Positions 1 through 8,492 of a DNA stretch of 64,000 bases are shown here, piece after piece. The notes below the pieces were generated by a model. It saw only the letters and a program-made list of their open reading frames with translations. It was not told the origin of the DNA and made no database searches. Numbering within the stretch: position 1 is the first letter of the stretch; each line of letters begins with the position of its first letter. Source of the stretch: Acidobacteriota bacterium (GTDB taxonomy: Bacteria > Actinomycetota > Acidimicrobiia > Acidimicrobiales > Palsa-688); assembly GCA_028876385.1 (NCBI GenBank), contig JAGWSF010000060.1:20990-84989 (forward strand), written 5' to 3'. Made by a program: the position numbers and the translations under genes.

Positions 1-31
1 GAATCTCGGAACTGGTGGACTGAGCCGGGGA

Positions 32-49
32 GCCGAGACCGGCCTCGGC
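32..49. terminator. Hairpin downstream of the prolyl oligopeptidase gene
   Basis: GCCGAG (32-37) and CTCGGC (44-49) form a perfect 6-bp stem with a 6-nt loop just after the stop of the minus-strand peptidase gene. There is no T-tract, so its role as a terminator is only suggested by position. Confidence 0.35.
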
Positions 50-66
50 CACTACGTCGGGACCTT

Positions 67-2118
67 TCAGGCCGGGCCCTCCGACAGGGCTTCCTCCAGG
101 AAGGCCAGCCGGTCGGCGGCCTCGTCGATCAGCATGGCGGTCGGCTTACCGGCCCCGTGGCCTCCCGCCGAGGTGACCCTGAGCAGGATGGGCGGGTCGC
201 AGGATTGGGCCTGCTGGAGCCGGGCCGCGAACTTGAACGAGTGGGCCGGAACCACCCGGTCGTCGTGGTCCCCGGTCATGATCAGCGTGGCCGGGTAACA
301 GCGACCGTCCCGCACGTTGTGGAGCGGAGAGTAGGCGTGCAGCCACCCGAAGGCCACCGGGTCGTCGGGATCGCCGTAGTCGGACTTCCACGCCCATCCG
401 ATGGTGAACAGATGGAAGCGCAGCATGTCGAGCACGCCGACCTCGACCAGGGCGGCGCCGACCAGCTCGGGGTGCTGGGTGAGCGTCGCACCGACCAGGA
501 GACCCCCGTTGGAGCCGCCCATGACGGCGATCCTCGAGGGACGGGTCCAACCGGAGGCGACCAGCCAGCGGGCGCAGGAGGCGAAGTCGTCGAACACGTT
601 CTGCTTCTTGGACAGGCGACCGGCCTCGTGCCAGGATCGGCCGTACTCGCCACCACCGCGCAGGTTGGCGACGGCCAGCACCCCACCCCGGTCGAGCCAG
701 CCGGCGAAGGTGACCGAGAAGGTCGGGGTGAGGGCCACGTCGAAACCGCCGTAGCCGTAGAGCAGCACCGGGCGGTCCCCGTCCGGTCGGGCATCCGCCG
801 CGTAGGTGAGGAACATCGGGACCGGGGTCCCGTCCAGTGATTCGACGAAGACCTGCTCGGTGACGAAACGGGCCGGGTCGATGGGGGCCGTGGTGGGGGC
901 CACCGACCGGGTGGTGCCCTCGTCCAGATCGTGGGCCCACAAGGCTCCCGACTGGGTGTAGGACATCACCAGGAGGTGCATCAGGGACGAGCCCGGGCGG
1001 CCGGTGATCTCCACGATCGTCGCCGGTCCGGGCATCTCGATGTCGCCCGCCGTGGTCCCGTCGAGCTCGAAGACCCGCAGCACCGAGGTGGCGTGGTGGA
1101 GATAGTGGGCGACGACGACGCCTCCGATCAGTCGGGCGTCGAGGAGGGTGTCGGCGGACTCGGGGACGATCTCCTCCCAGGCGCCGGGGTGGTCACCGAG
1201 CCGGGCCCGGACCACCCGGCCCCGCTCGGCTGAGCGGTCCGTGAGCACCAGGAACTCGCCGGGGCCGACCCGCTCCACCACCTGGTCCTTGGCCGAGAAC
1301 CGGTCGTTCAACGCCTGCAGGGGGGACCGGTCCTCGTGGAGGTCTCTCACCAGGACGTGGGTTTCGCTGCCGGTGCCGCGGGTGACGGTTATCACCAGGT
1401 AGCGGCCGTCGTCGCTCGTCGAGGCGTGCGGCAGCCAGTCCGGTTCATCGGGAGCGCAGTACTCCACCCGATCCGCCTCCTGGTCGTCGCCGAGGGCGTG
1501 GTAGGCGATGCGTGGCACGGCCACGGTGGCGGTGAGCTCCCCGCCGGCGGCGGGCGGGTCGAAGGCGGTGTAGTAGAACCCGTTCCCCGACCAGGCGGCG
1601 TCGGAGAACTTCGACCACTCCAGCCGGTCGGCCAGATCGTCACCCGTGTCGACCGCCCGGACCCGCCAGGTCTGCCAGTCCGAGCCGCCCTCGCTGGTCG
1701 ACCACGCCAGGTAGGAACCGTCGTCGGATACCGACAGGCGCGACAGCGAGACGGTGCCGTCCGGGGACAGCTCGTTGGCGTCGATGAGGACCCGGCTGAT
1801 GTCGCCGGGGTCGTCGCCGACGTAGACCACCGGCTGGGCCTGGAGGCCGGAGTTGCGCAGCTGGAACCACCGGCCGCCCCGCTCGAACGGCGCGCCCTGC
1901 TTGGGGTGGTCCCACAGCTCGGCGATCCGGTCGCGGATGGCCGCCCGGCCGGAGATCGACGAGAGGTGGTCCGAGGTGAGCGACTGCTCCTCGGCCAGCC
2001 AGCGGGCGGTCGCCGGGGCGTCGAGGTCCTCGAGCGGCCGGAACGGATCGGGGACCTCCACGCCGTGCAGTTTCTCGGTGAGGGGGAGCTGCGGGGCCGT
2101 CGGGTACTTCGGGTCCAT
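67..2118 (-). CDS. Prolyl oligopeptidase family serine peptidase (S9A)
   Basis: 683 aa, close to the usual 690-710 aa of prolyl oligopeptidases, which cleave short peptides after proline in the cytosol. The first ~400 residues fit the seven-bladed propeller that filters substrate size, and the C-terminal third is an alpha/beta hydrolase. The catalytic triad is visible: Ser536 in GGSNGG, Asp620 in DHDDRVVP and His654 in AGGHGAGKP. There is no signal peptide, so a cytosolic enzyme is likely. The ATG start at 2118 gives the family N-terminus (YP-x-AP...D-x-LHG-x-x-V-x-DPFRPLED). It is divergent from the carboxylase gene at 2232. A 6-bp hairpin lies past its stop (32-49). Confidence 0.95.
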   Translation of the reverse strand: MDPKYPTAPQLPLTEKLHGVEVPDPFRPLEDLDAPATARWLAEEQSLTSDHLSSISGRAAIRDRIAELWDHPKQGAPFERGGRWFQLRNSGLQAQPVVYVGDDPGDISRVLIDANELSPDGTVSLSRLSVSDDGSYLAWSTSEGGSDWQTWRVRAVDTGDDLADRLEWSKFSDAAWSGNGFYYTAFDPPAAGGELTATVAVPRIAYHALGDDQEADRVEYCAPDEPDWLPHASTSDDGRYLVITVTRGTGSETHVLVRDLHEDRSPLQALNDRFSAKDQVVERVGPGEFLVLTDRSAERGRVVRARLGDHPGAWEEIVPESADTLLDARLIGGVVVAHYLHHATSVLRVFELDGTTAGDIEMPGPATIVEITGRPGSSLMHLLVMSYTQSGALWAHDLDEGTTRSVAPTTAPIDPARFVTEQVFVESLDGTPVPMFLTYAADARPDGDRPVLLYGYGGFDVALTPTFSVTFAGWLDRGGVLAVANLRGGGEYGRSWHEAGRLSKKQNVFDDFASCARWLVASGWTRPSRIAVMGGSNGGLLVGATLTQHPELVGAALVEVGVLDMLRFHLFTIGWAWKSDYGDPDDPVAFGWLHAYSPLHNVRDGRCYPATLIMTGDHDDRVVPAHSFKFAARLQQAQSCDPPILLRVTSAGGHGAGKPTAMLIDEAADRLAFLEEALSEGPA

Positions 2119-2231
2119 GCGGACCGTTCTAGTCGAGCGCGGACGGCCCGGGTCGGGCCCCGTGGCAGCTCGTGGTCCCGGGAAGGGGAGCGCCGCGGCG
2201 GGGGTCCGGGCGTCTAGTGTGGCCTCCCGGT

Positions 2232-4088
2232 ATGGGTGCAGAGGGCACGCTCGGGGGCCCCGGCCCGGAGGTCGCGGTGGACGCCCACATCACCGGGACG
2301 GTGGTGGCGGTCCTGGTGGGGGAGGGCGACGCCGTGGCCGCCGGGACCCCGGTCGTGGTGATCGAATCCATGAAAATGGAGCACGAGGTGGCGGCTCCGG
2401 TCGGCGGTGTGGTCCTCTCGTTGTCGGTCGCGCCCGGTGCCACGGTCTCGGCGGGGGAGGGCCTGCTGGTGCTGCGGGAGGCGCAGGTGGAGGCGGCCGA
2501 ACTCCGCCCCCTCGCCGGGCCGGGCGGGGCGGGCGGGCCGGGCGGGCCGGCCATCCGGGGCGATCTGAGCGAGGTCCTCGAACGCCACCGCCGCACCCTC
2601 GACGAGGGCCGCCCGGAGGCCGTCGCCCGCCGCCACGACCGGGGTCGGCGCACCGCCCGGGAGAATCTGGGCGACCTGTGCGACCCCGGCACCTTCAGCG
2701 AGTACGGGGCCCTCGCCCTGGCCGCCCAGCGTGACCGGCGCGACGTCGAGGACCTCATCGCCAACACCCCCGCCGACGGTCTGATCGGGGGCGTGGCCCG
2801 GGTGCAGGGCGTCGAGTGCGTCGTCATGTCCTACGACTACACCGTCCTCGCCGGCACCCAGGGCTTCTACGGCCACCACAAGCTCGACCGTCTCTTCGAG
2901 GTGGCTGCCCGCCAGCGGCTGCCGCTGATCATCTTCGCCGAGGGGGGAGGGGGTCGACCCGGGGACACCTCGTCTCCTTCGGTGTCGGGCCTCGATGTCA
3001 TGGGTTTCGCCCTGTTCGGCCGGTTGAGCGGCCTGGTGCCGCTCATCGGCGTGGTATCCGGTCGATGCTTCGCCGGTAACGCCGCCCTCCTCGGCTGCTG
3101 CGACGTGATCATCGCCACGCGGGACTCGAGCATCGGCATGGCCGGGCCGGCCATGATCGAAGGCGGCGGGCTCGGTCGCTTCCACCCCGACGAGGTGGGG
3201 CCGGCGGCGGTGCAGAACGCCAACGGCGTGATCGACGTGCTGGTCGGCGACGAGGCCGAGGCGGTGGCGACGGCCAAGCGCTACCTGTCGTACTTCCAGG
3301 GGCGCGGCGGGCCGTGGACCTGCCCCGATCAGGACCTCCTGCGCCACGCCATACCCGAGGACCGCATGCGGGTCTACGACGTGCGCCGGGTCGTCGCCGG
3401 TCTGGCCGACACCGACTCGGTGCTGGAGCTGCGCGCCGGCTGGGCCCCGGGCATCATCACCTCGCTGGCCCGCCTGGCCGGGCTGCCGGTGGGGATCATC
3501 GCCAACAATCCGGCCCACCTCGGGGGGGCCATCGACGCCGACGGCGCCGACAAGGCGGCCCGGTTCATGCAGTTGTGCGACGGCTTCGACCTCCCCATCG
3601 TGTTCCTGTGCGACACCCCCGGCTTCATGGTCGGTCCCGACGCCGAGCGGACCGCCCAGGTACGCCACTTCGCCCGGATGTTCGTGGTCGGCGGGAGCAT
3701 CACCGTCCCCTACGCCACGGTGGTCCTGCGCAAGGGTTACGGGCTCGGTGCCCAGGCCATGGCCGGCGGCAGCTTCCGGGCGCCGCTGCTCACCGTCGCC
3801 TGGCCGACCGGTGAGATCGGCGGGATGGGCCTCGAAGGCGCGGTGCGGTTGGGTTTCCGCCGCCAACTCGAGGCCGAACCCGACGAGACCCGCCGCGGGG
3901 AGCTCGAAGCCCAGCTGATCGCCGCCGCCTACCGCAACGGCAAGGCCCTCAACGCGGCCAGCCACTTCGAGCTCGACGACGTGATCGACCCGGCCACGAC
4001 CAGGTTCAGGCTGCTCAGCGCCCTCGACGCGACGCCGCCCCCGCCCCCCCGGGCCGGCAAGAAGCGACCCTGCATCGACACCTGGTGA
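2232..4088 (+). CDS. Acyl-CoA carboxylase: biotin carrier domain fused to carboxyltransferase
   Basis: About 618 aa. Residues ~14-85 form a biotinyl domain with the acceptor lysine in ESMKMEHEV (Lys48). From ~100 to the end it is a full carboxyltransferase of the propionyl/acetyl-CoA carboxylase beta type, with oxyanion-forming glycine-rich stretches ([16 protein letters not shown]). It should transfer carboxyl from biotin to an acyl-CoA. In most actinobacterial complexes the carrier is fused to biotin carboxylase instead, so this order is uncommon, and no biotin carboxylase gene is seen nearby. The start could be ATG 2232 (chosen because the biotinyl fold begins soon after) or the in-frame GTG at 2217. 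Substrate is unknown. Confidence 0.88.
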   Translation: MGAEGTLGGPGPEVAVDAHITGTVVAVLVGEGDAVAAGTPVVVIESMKMEHEVAAPVGGVVLSLSVAPGATVSAGEGLLVLREAQVEAAELRPLAGPGGAGGPGGPAIRGDLSEVLERHRRTLDEGRPEAVARRHDRGRRTARENLGDLCDPGTFSEYGALALAAQRDRRDVEDLIANTPADGLIGGVARVQGVECVVMSYDYTVLAGTQGFYGHHKLDRLFEVAARQRLPLIIFAEGGGGRPGDTSSPSVSGLDVMGFALFGRLSGLVPLIGVVSGRCFAGNAALLGCCDVIIATRDSSIGMAGPAMIEGGGLGRFHPDEVGPAAVQNANGVIDVLVGDEAEAVATAKRYLSYFQGRGGPWTCPDQDLLRHAIPEDRMRVYDVRRVVAGLADTDSVLELRAGWAPGIITSLARLAGLPVGIIANNPAHLGGAIDADGADKAARFMQLCDGFDLPIVFLCDTPGFMVGPDAERTAQVRHFARMFVVGGSITVPYATVVLRKGYGLGAQAMAGGSFRAPLLTVAWPTGEIGGMGLEGAVRLGFRRQLEAEPDETRRGELEAQLIAAAYRNGKALNAASHFELDDVIDPATTRFRLLSALDATPPPPPRAGKKRPCIDTW

Positions 4089-4119
4089 GAACCGGGCCGG
4101 GGGGCGGTACCCTCCAGAC

Positions 4120-4524
4120 ATGGCCCCAGAGATCCAGAAATCCGAGCAGGAGTGGCGAGCGGAGCTGAGCCCTGAGCAGTACGAGGTGCTGAGGCAGGCC
4201 GGCACCGAGCGCCCCTGGTCAGGCAAGTACGTCCACAACCACGACGACGGGACCTACACCTGCGCCGGGTGCGGGGCCGTGCTGTTCGACTCCTCGACCA
4301 AGTTCGAGTCCGGCAGCGGTTGGCCCAGCTTCTACGAGCCCATGGTCTCCGACGCCGTCGAGCTGGTCGAGGACCGCACCCACGGCATGGTCCGGACCGA
4401 GGTCCGCTGCCGGCGCTGCGGCGGCCATCTCGGCCACGTCTTCGACGACGGCCCCCAGCCGACCGGTCAGCGCTTCTGCATGAACTCGCTGGCCCTCGAG
4501 TTCAAGCCTTCGACCGAGGGCTGA
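4120..4524 (+). CDS. msrB: Peptide-methionine (R)-S-oxide reductase MsrB
   Basis: 134 aa, the normal size for MsrB, which reduces the R-epimer of methionine sulfoxide in oxidised proteins. Four zinc cysteines occur in two CxxC pairs (Cys48/Cys51 and Cys97/Cys100), and the catalytic cysteine is Cys120 in RFCMNS. The GWPSF and GHLGHVF family motifs are present. It lies 31 bp after the carboxylase gene and converges on the hypothetical gene at 4567, separated by a strong hairpin. Confidence 0.97.
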   Translation: MAPEIQKSEQEWRAELSPEQYEVLRQAGTERPWSGKYVHNHDDGTYTCAGCGAVLFDSSTKFESGSGWPSFYEPMVSDAVELVEDRTHGMVRTEVRCRRCGGHLGHVFDDGPQPTGQRFCMNSLALEFKPSTEG

Positions 4525-4550
4525 GCCCGGCCCGCCCGAGCCGGGCTCAG
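4521..4550. terminator. Bidirectional terminator-like hairpin after msrB
   Basis: A perfect 10-bp stem: CTGAGCCCGG (4521-4530) pairs with CCGGGCTCAG (4541-4550) over a 10-nt loop. It overlaps the msrB stop codon and lies between convergent genes. It has no U-tract, as is common for high-GC actinobacteria. Confidence 0.6.
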
Positions 4551-4566
4551 CCCGCTTCGGTCGGGA

Positions 4567-4944
4567 TCAGTCGGCTTCGGCCAGGCGCCGGGTCGCCGCG
4601 TTGCGCTCGGCCCAGAGTTGGCTGCGCCGCTTCCAGAAGGGGGTCTTCCAGACCTTGAAGCCGTCCCGCCGGCCCGGTTTGGCGGCCTTGCGGGGCGGCC
4701 GGGACGTCTTGCGTCCCAGATCGTGAGCGGCTTGCGGGCACAGCAGGTCGGCGTCTTCGAGGGCCTCGTCGTCACCGGCTACCTGGTGGAGCCGGGTTCG
4801 GGCCGCGTGGCGCACCGCCCGGGCGGTCCGCCGCCGGTGGTCGGGGGCGTCCTCGATGATGTCGTCCGGCGGCCGGGACGGGCCGGCGTCGGGTTCATCG
4901 ACGGGCTGACGGATGGCTGGCTCGCTCGTACGCATCGCGACCAC
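4567..4944 (-). CDS. Hypothetical protein, basic C-terminus
   Basis: 125 aa, not recognised. The N-terminal ~35 residues are Pro/Asp-rich and likely disordered. The middle (~37-75) can form helices and contains one cysteine. The C-terminal ~45 residues are strongly basic and tryptophan-rich (KVWKTPFWKRR). There are no membrane segments. The GTG start at 4944 has AGGAGG four bases upstream; an ATG at 4935 is the alternative. An 8-bp inverted repeat (4973-5004) lies in its upstream region. It sits downstream of orn on the same strand, 129 bp away. Confidence 0.6.
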   Translation of the reverse strand: MVAMRTSEPAIRQPVDEPDAGPSRPPDDIIEDAPDHRRRTARAVRHAARTRLHQVAGDDEALEDADLLCPQAAHDLGRKTSRPPRKAAKPGRRDGFKVWKTPFWKRRSQLWAERNAATRRLAEAD

Positions 4945-4972
4945 GAGACCTCCTGTGTTCCGCCGGTGCGGA

Positions 4973-5004
4973 GTGGCACCGGGCCTTTTCGCTCATGGTG
5001 CCAC
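4973..5004. repeat. 8-bp inverted repeat upstream of the 125-aa gene
   Basis: GTGGCACC (4973-4980) and GGTGCCAC (4997-5004) are perfect inverted arms separated by 16 bases. They lie 29-60 bp upstream of the GTG at 4944, so they could be a 5'-UTR hairpin or an operator. An AT-rich patch (5035-5065) that could carry the promoter follows on the upstream side. Confidence 0.45.
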
Positions 5005-5073
5005 GGGTCACGTCCGGTTGTAAGGGGTCGATGGTCCCTTTTCAACAAACTTTTACAAATCGGAAACGGTGGC

Positions 5074-5661
5074 CTAGACGGGGTCGGGAGTCGAGGCCGG
5101 GTGGTGGGTCGAGCCGCCCGCCGCTTCGGCGGGGATGAAGATGGCGTTGCGGTAATAGGCCAGTTCGGTGACGCTCTCGAGGATGTCGCCCATGGCCCGG
5201 TGGGCGCCGGTCTTCCTGGGCTGGGCGGCGAGAGCCTGCGGATACCAGCGCCGGGCCAGTTCCTTGACGGTCGAGACGTCGATGGAGCGGTAGTGGAGGT
5301 ACTGGTCGATCTCGGGCAGCCACCGGGCCAGGAAGCGCCGATCGGTACCTATCGAGTTGCCGCACAGAGGCACCGTCTTCGGTGCCGGGATGTGGGCTTT
5401 CAGGAAGTCGAGGGTGGCCTCACCCGCTTGGGCCAGATCGACCTGCGACGAACGGATGGCGTCCAGAAGGCCGCTGCGGGTGTGCATGTTGACCACGACC
5501 TCGTCCATGGCCGCCAGGTCGTCCTCGCCGGCTCGGACCACGATGTCGGGCCCTTCGGCCACCACCCGTAGGTCGTCGTCGGTGATGAGCGTGGCGATCT
5601 CCACGATCACATGGCGGTCGGGATCGAGCCCCGTCATCTCGAGGTCCATCCAGGCGAGCAT
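5074..5661 (-). CDS. orn: Oligoribonuclease (DEDDh 3'-5' exoribonuclease)
   Basis: 195 aa, typical for Orn, which degrades 2-5-nt RNA and pGpG. The N-terminus WMDLEMTGLD carries the first two acidic residues (Asp, Glu). The exonuclease core continues through NSIGTDRRFL to HRAMGDILES, the DEDDh His/Asp pair. The frame is open further upstream to 5943, but the family starts exactly at ATG 5661 (MLAWMDLEM), so the longer form is rejected. It is divergent from dut, with 124 bp between the starts. Confidence 0.96.
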   Translation of the reverse strand: MLAWMDLEMTGLDPDRHVIVEIATLITDDDLRVVAEGPDIVVRAGEDDLAAMDEVVVNMHTRSGLLDAIRSSQVDLAQAGEATLDFLKAHIPAPKTVPLCGNSIGTDRRFLARWLPEIDQYLHYRSIDVSTVKELARRWYPQALAAQPRKTGAHRAMGDILESVTELAYYRNAIFIPAEAAGGSTHHPASTPDPV

Positions 5662-5785
5662 CCGCCCGACGCTACTCGCGCGCCGGCCCCGAGACCTCCG
5701 CCGTCGGGGCGGCGTTCCGCCCAGGTCCGGTGCCCCGGCGGGCCCCCGCCCGCTTCGATGTTCGCAGTCGCTACCTTGATCGCTG

Positions 5786-6223
5786 GTGTTGGAGATCCCC
5801 ATCGTTCGCCTCGATACCGAACTGCCCGTTCCGGCCCCGGCGCGACCCGGTGACGCCGGGGTGGACCTGCGTGCCCGTACCGACGCCGTCCTCGCCTCCG
5901 GCGGGGGAAGGGCCCTTGTACCCACCGGCATCCGGGTCGCCATTCCCGACGGCTACGCCGGCTTCGTGCAGCCGCGCAGCGGTCTGGCCCTGCGTCACGG
6001 GGTGACCCTGGTGAACTCGCCAGGGCTGATCGACGCGGGCTACCGGGACGAGATCGGGGTCATCCTGGTCAACACCGATCCCGACGAGGAGTTCCAGGTG
6101 CGGCGAGGGGACCGGATCGCCCAACTGGTGATCCAGCGGGTGGAGACGGTGTCGTTCGTCGAGGTGGCCGACCTCGACGACTCGGTGCGCGGCCGCGGCG
6201 GCTTCGGCCACACGGGGCGGTGA
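5786..6223 (+). CDS. dut: dUTP diphosphatase (dUTPase)
   Basis: 145 aa with all five trimeric dUTPase motifs in order: GDAGVDL, PRSGLA, the NSPGLID...GYRDEI stretch, RGDRIAQL and the C-terminal [10 protein letters not shown] arm that closes over the substrate. It hydrolyses dUTP to dUMP and PPi, which keeps uracil out of DNA. The start is GTG (GTG TTG GAG). It is followed after 3 bp by the glycosylase gene, making a plausible DNA-maintenance operon. Confidence 0.96.
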   Translation: MLEIPIVRLDTELPVPAPARPGDAGVDLRARTDAVLASGGGRALVPTGIRVAIPDGYAGFVQPRSGLALRHGVTLVNSPGLIDAGYRDEIGVILVNTDPDEEFQVRRGDRIAQLVIQRVETVSFVEVADLDDSVRGRGGFGHTGR

Positions 6224-6226
6224 GAC

Positions 6227-7087
6227 GTGCCTGAACTTCCCGAGGTGCAGGCCCTGGCCGGGTTCCTCGACGACCACTGCCGGGGCCAGGAGATCACCCG
6301 CGTGGAGGTCGCCGCCCTCTCGGCCCTGAAGACCTTCGACCCACCCGTTGACGCTCTGGTCGGCGCCCCCGTGGCCGGAGTGACACGGGTCGGCAAGTAC
6401 CTGTCGTTGCGGGTCGGGGCGCAGTTCATGGTGGTGCACCTGGCCCGGGGTGGTTGGGTCCACTGGCGCGACCGGGTCCCGCCCGGCCGGGCCCGCCCCG
6501 GACGCGGCCCGCTGGCGCTTCGAGTCGGACTCTCGGGGGGTGCCGGCTTCGACGTCACCGAGCAGGGCACGGAGAAGCGTCTGGCCATCTGGGTGGTGCG
6601 AGACCCCGCCGAAGTCGAGGGCGTGGCCCGCCTGGGTCCCGATCCTCTGGCGCCGGATTTCGACCTCGAGACCCTCGACCGGCAGTTGCGCGGCGCCACC
6701 GGACACCTGAAGAAGGTCCTGACCGATCAGTCGGCGTTGGCCGGTGTCGGCAACGCCTACTCCGACGAGGCTCTTCACGCCGCCCGGCTGTCGCCGTTCA
6801 AACCGGCCGCCAAGCTGACCGCCGAGGAGACCGAACGGCTCTACGCGGCGCTCGTCGGGGTGCTCGGCGAAGCCGTCGTGCGCTCCGAAGGGCTGGCCGC
6901 CTCGGGTCTCAAGTCGGAGAAGAAATCCGGCCTGGCAGTCCACGGCCGGGCGGGACAGCCCTGCCCGGTGTGCGGCGACACCATCCGCGAGGTCTCCTAC
7001 GCCACCAAGTCCTTCCAGTACTGCCCCACCTGCCAGACCGGAGGCAAGCCGCTGGCCGACCGGCGCCTGTCGCGGCTGTTGAAGTGA
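6227..7087 (+). CDS. Fpg/Nei family DNA glycosylase
   Basis: 286 aa. After removal of the initiator the protein begins PELPEV, giving the catalytic Pro and Glu of the Fpg/Nei superfamily of base-excision repair glycosylases/AP lyases. A conserved lysine occurs in VGKYLSLRV. A helix-two-turn-helix region is seen around SALAGVGNAYSDE, and the C-terminus has a CxxC...CxxC zinc finger (CPVC, CPTC). In the finger the usual catalytic Arg neighbourhood reads ATKSFQYC, as in several actinobacterial Nei-like members, so substrate (8-oxoG versus oxidised pyrimidine) cannot be set. The start is GTG. Confidence 0.9.
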   Translation: MPELPEVQALAGFLDDHCRGQEITRVEVAALSALKTFDPPVDALVGAPVAGVTRVGKYLSLRVGAQFMVVHLARGGWVHWRDRVPPGRARPGRGPLALRVGLSGGAGFDVTEQGTEKRLAIWVVRDPAEVEGVARLGPDPLAPDFDLETLDRQLRGATGHLKKVLTDQSALAGVGNAYSDEALHAARLSPFKPAAKLTAEETERLYAALVGVLGEAVVRSEGLAASGLKSEKKSGLAVHGRAGQPCPVCGDTIREVSYATKSFQYCPTCQTGGKPLADRRLSRLLK

Positions 7088-7097
7088 GGGGGGTGAC

Positions 7098-7667
7098 ATG
7101 ATCAGCGGACGTCGGCGCGGTGACGGCGACGCCGACGGCGACGGCGACGGAGGCGAACGCTGCGTGCACCGGGGGGTCCACTGGTACCGGGACGCCCGGG
7201 GCAACGTCAGCTTCTACGACGCCAGCGGCTCGGAATGGGTGCGATGGGCCCGGGGCGTGGACGCTCCACCCCTGCCCCCACGCTGGCAGCTGCTCGGCGT
7301 CCCGACCCGGGTGACCCGCCCCGGCTGGCGCAGCCCCTGGCGCGTCCTTCCGCTCCTGCTGCTCGTGGCGGTGATCATCATCGCCGTCTTTCAGTCGGTG
7401 CCCTCATCGTCGGGCAACACGGCCGCCGAAGCCAAAGCGGCGACGGCACTGCTCGGCCAGTGCCTGGCCAGGAACGGCTCCAAGGGTTTCAGCAGCAAAC
7501 CTGTGGCCTGCACCTCGGCCAAAGCGGCGGTGAAGGTGGTCCAGGTGGTCCCCACCACCCCGGGCAGCCCGACCTGCCCCGCCAGCACGGTGGCGGTGGA
7601 GCTGGCCTACCCCGGGGTGCGCTACCTCCACCAGGAGTGCGTGGTGGCGGTGACCCCCGGAGGTTGA
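7098..7667 (+). CDS. Hypothetical single-pass membrane protein with Cys-containing external domain
   Basis: 189 aa. The first ~80 residues are a soluble, charged cytoplasmic segment with an Asp/Gly-rich stretch. One transmembrane helix spans about residues 84-101. The ~85-residue C-terminal part contains four cysteines (LGQC, VAC, PTC, QEC) spaced as expected for two disulfides, resembling LppU/SCO3897-type small extracytoplasmic domains of actinobacteria. No enzyme motif is seen. It starts 10 bp after the glycosylase gene and ends just before the tRNA. Confidence 0.7.
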   Translation: MISGRRRGDGDADGDGDGGERCVHRGVHWYRDARGNVSFYDASGSEWVRWARGVDAPPLPPRWQLLGVPTRVTRPGWRSPWRVLPLLLLVAVIIIAVFQSVPSSSGNTAAEAKAATALLGQCLARNGSKGFSSKPVACTSAKAAVKVVQVVPTTPGSPTCPASTVAVELAYPGVRYLHQECVVAVTPGG

Positions 7668-7702
7668 CCGGGCCGACAGTCTGGTACCATGACGCTCCGC
7701 TT

Positions 7703-7778
7703 GCGGACGTGGCTCAGCTGGTAGAGCACAACCTTGCCAAGGTTGGGGTCGCGGGTTCGAATCCCGTCGTCCGCTCCA
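7703..7778 (+). tRNA. tRNA-Gly (GCC)
   Basis: 76 nt including an encoded CCA. The acceptor stem GCGGACG/CGTCCGC is perfect. The anticodon stem CAACC/GGTTG holds the loop TTGCCAA with anticodon GCC. The T-arm GCGGG-TTCGAAT-CCCGT has one G-U pair. The discriminator base is T. Confidence 0.97.
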
Positions 7779-7779
7779 A

Positions 7780-7799
7780 GGCTCGTTTCCTTTCGAGCC
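7780..7799 (+). terminator. Possible tRNA terminator hairpin
   Basis: GGCTCG (7780-7785) and CGAGCC (7794-7799) form a 6-bp stem with an 8-nt loop directly after the tRNA CCA. A short T-run (TTTT) follows about 4 bases later. Confidence 0.5.
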
Positions 7800-8084
7800 C
7801 CGATTTTCCCGAAGTGGCGGGTCATCTGGTCCAGGTGGTGCTCGAGCAGGCTGTTACCTGTCTCGACGCTCACTCTCTTGCTGTAGGCGTGATGCCAGGC
7901 GGACGGGAGCGCGGTCTGCGGAGCGCCTGTACTCGTTGAAGCCGTCAAGGTAGGGAGTTGCCGCGGAGCCCCAAGGCGAAAGCGGACCGACTCCTCACCA
8001 CCGCCCCTAACATCAGCGCACTCGTTACGGGGTCGGCCTCATCACCTGTTGGGCGACAGGATGGCCGTGCGGCCAAGAACTTGC
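7800..8084. other. Gene-poor interval after tRNA-Gly
   Basis: About 285 bp without a credible gene. Only short frames with no family resemblance or good ribosome binding site are open. By eye the base composition is less GC-rich than the flanks. I found no direct repeat of the tRNA 3' end that would mark an attachment site. Confidence 0.4.
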
Positions 8085-8396
8085 CTAGGAGTAGAGAACC
8101 CTCTTCTTCGAGAAGCCTGAGATGTGCTCCTCGAGCTCGCCCCTACCACCGCCCACGCCGCTGAAGGTGAGGGAACCAGGGTCTGTCAACCCGCCCTTCT
8201 CGATCGTCACCGTGCCGTGGTAGAAGGTCGCTCCCTCCTCCTCGAACAGCTCGTAGTAACCCTGCGGATGGTTCGGGCCGATCAGGACATACTTCTGCGC
8301 CGACCAGTACTCGGTAGAGGCGCCGTCGGCGAGGTCCTTGAGTGTCTGTCGATTGATCTCGGCCACCGCATCGAAGTCCCACTCCGACAGTTTCAT
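8085..8396 (-). CDS. Hypothetical protein
   Basis: 103 aa, not recognised. It is soluble, acidic and rich in aromatic residues (EYWSAQKY, GYYELFEEEG), with a glycine run near residues 80-85. ATG start at 8396. Codon use looks less extreme at third positions than in neighbouring genes. It stands alone on the minus strand between tRNA-Gly and the hydrolase gene at 8493, in a lower-GC patch, which would fit an acquired gene. No signal peptide or metal motif is seen. Confidence 0.55.
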   Translation of the reverse strand: MKLSEWDFDAVAEINRQTLKDLADGASTEYWSAQKYVLIGPNHPQGYYELFEEEGATFYHGTVTIEKGGLTDPGSLTFSGVGGGRGELEEHISGFSKKRVLYS

Positions 8397-8492
8397 GTCG
8401 CTATCCCCTGTCTCGAATCGCTGCCTAGCGCGGAGTGTACTGCGTCCGACAACCTTCGAACAGTGACCCTCTTGGGCGGACCAAAGTGCACG

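Noticed and set aside
1..23. Possible C-terminal end of a plus-strand gene (six codons to TGA at 21-23)
   Set aside because: Too short to recognise; could be chance.
2214..4238. 674-aa antisense frame over the carboxylase gene
   Set aside because: Shadow of high-GC coding DNA; the plus-strand protein has clear biotinyl and carboxyltransferase motifs.
7622..7948. 108-aa minus-strand frame crossing the tRNA-Gly gene
   Set aside because: Contains the well-known false GIRTRDPNLG-type peptide from reverse translation of a tRNA.
8470..8490. Partial inverted similarity to the tRNA-Gly 3' end (possible attachment site)
   Set aside because: Only about 11 bases with a deletion and in inverted orientation; attachment repeats should be direct.
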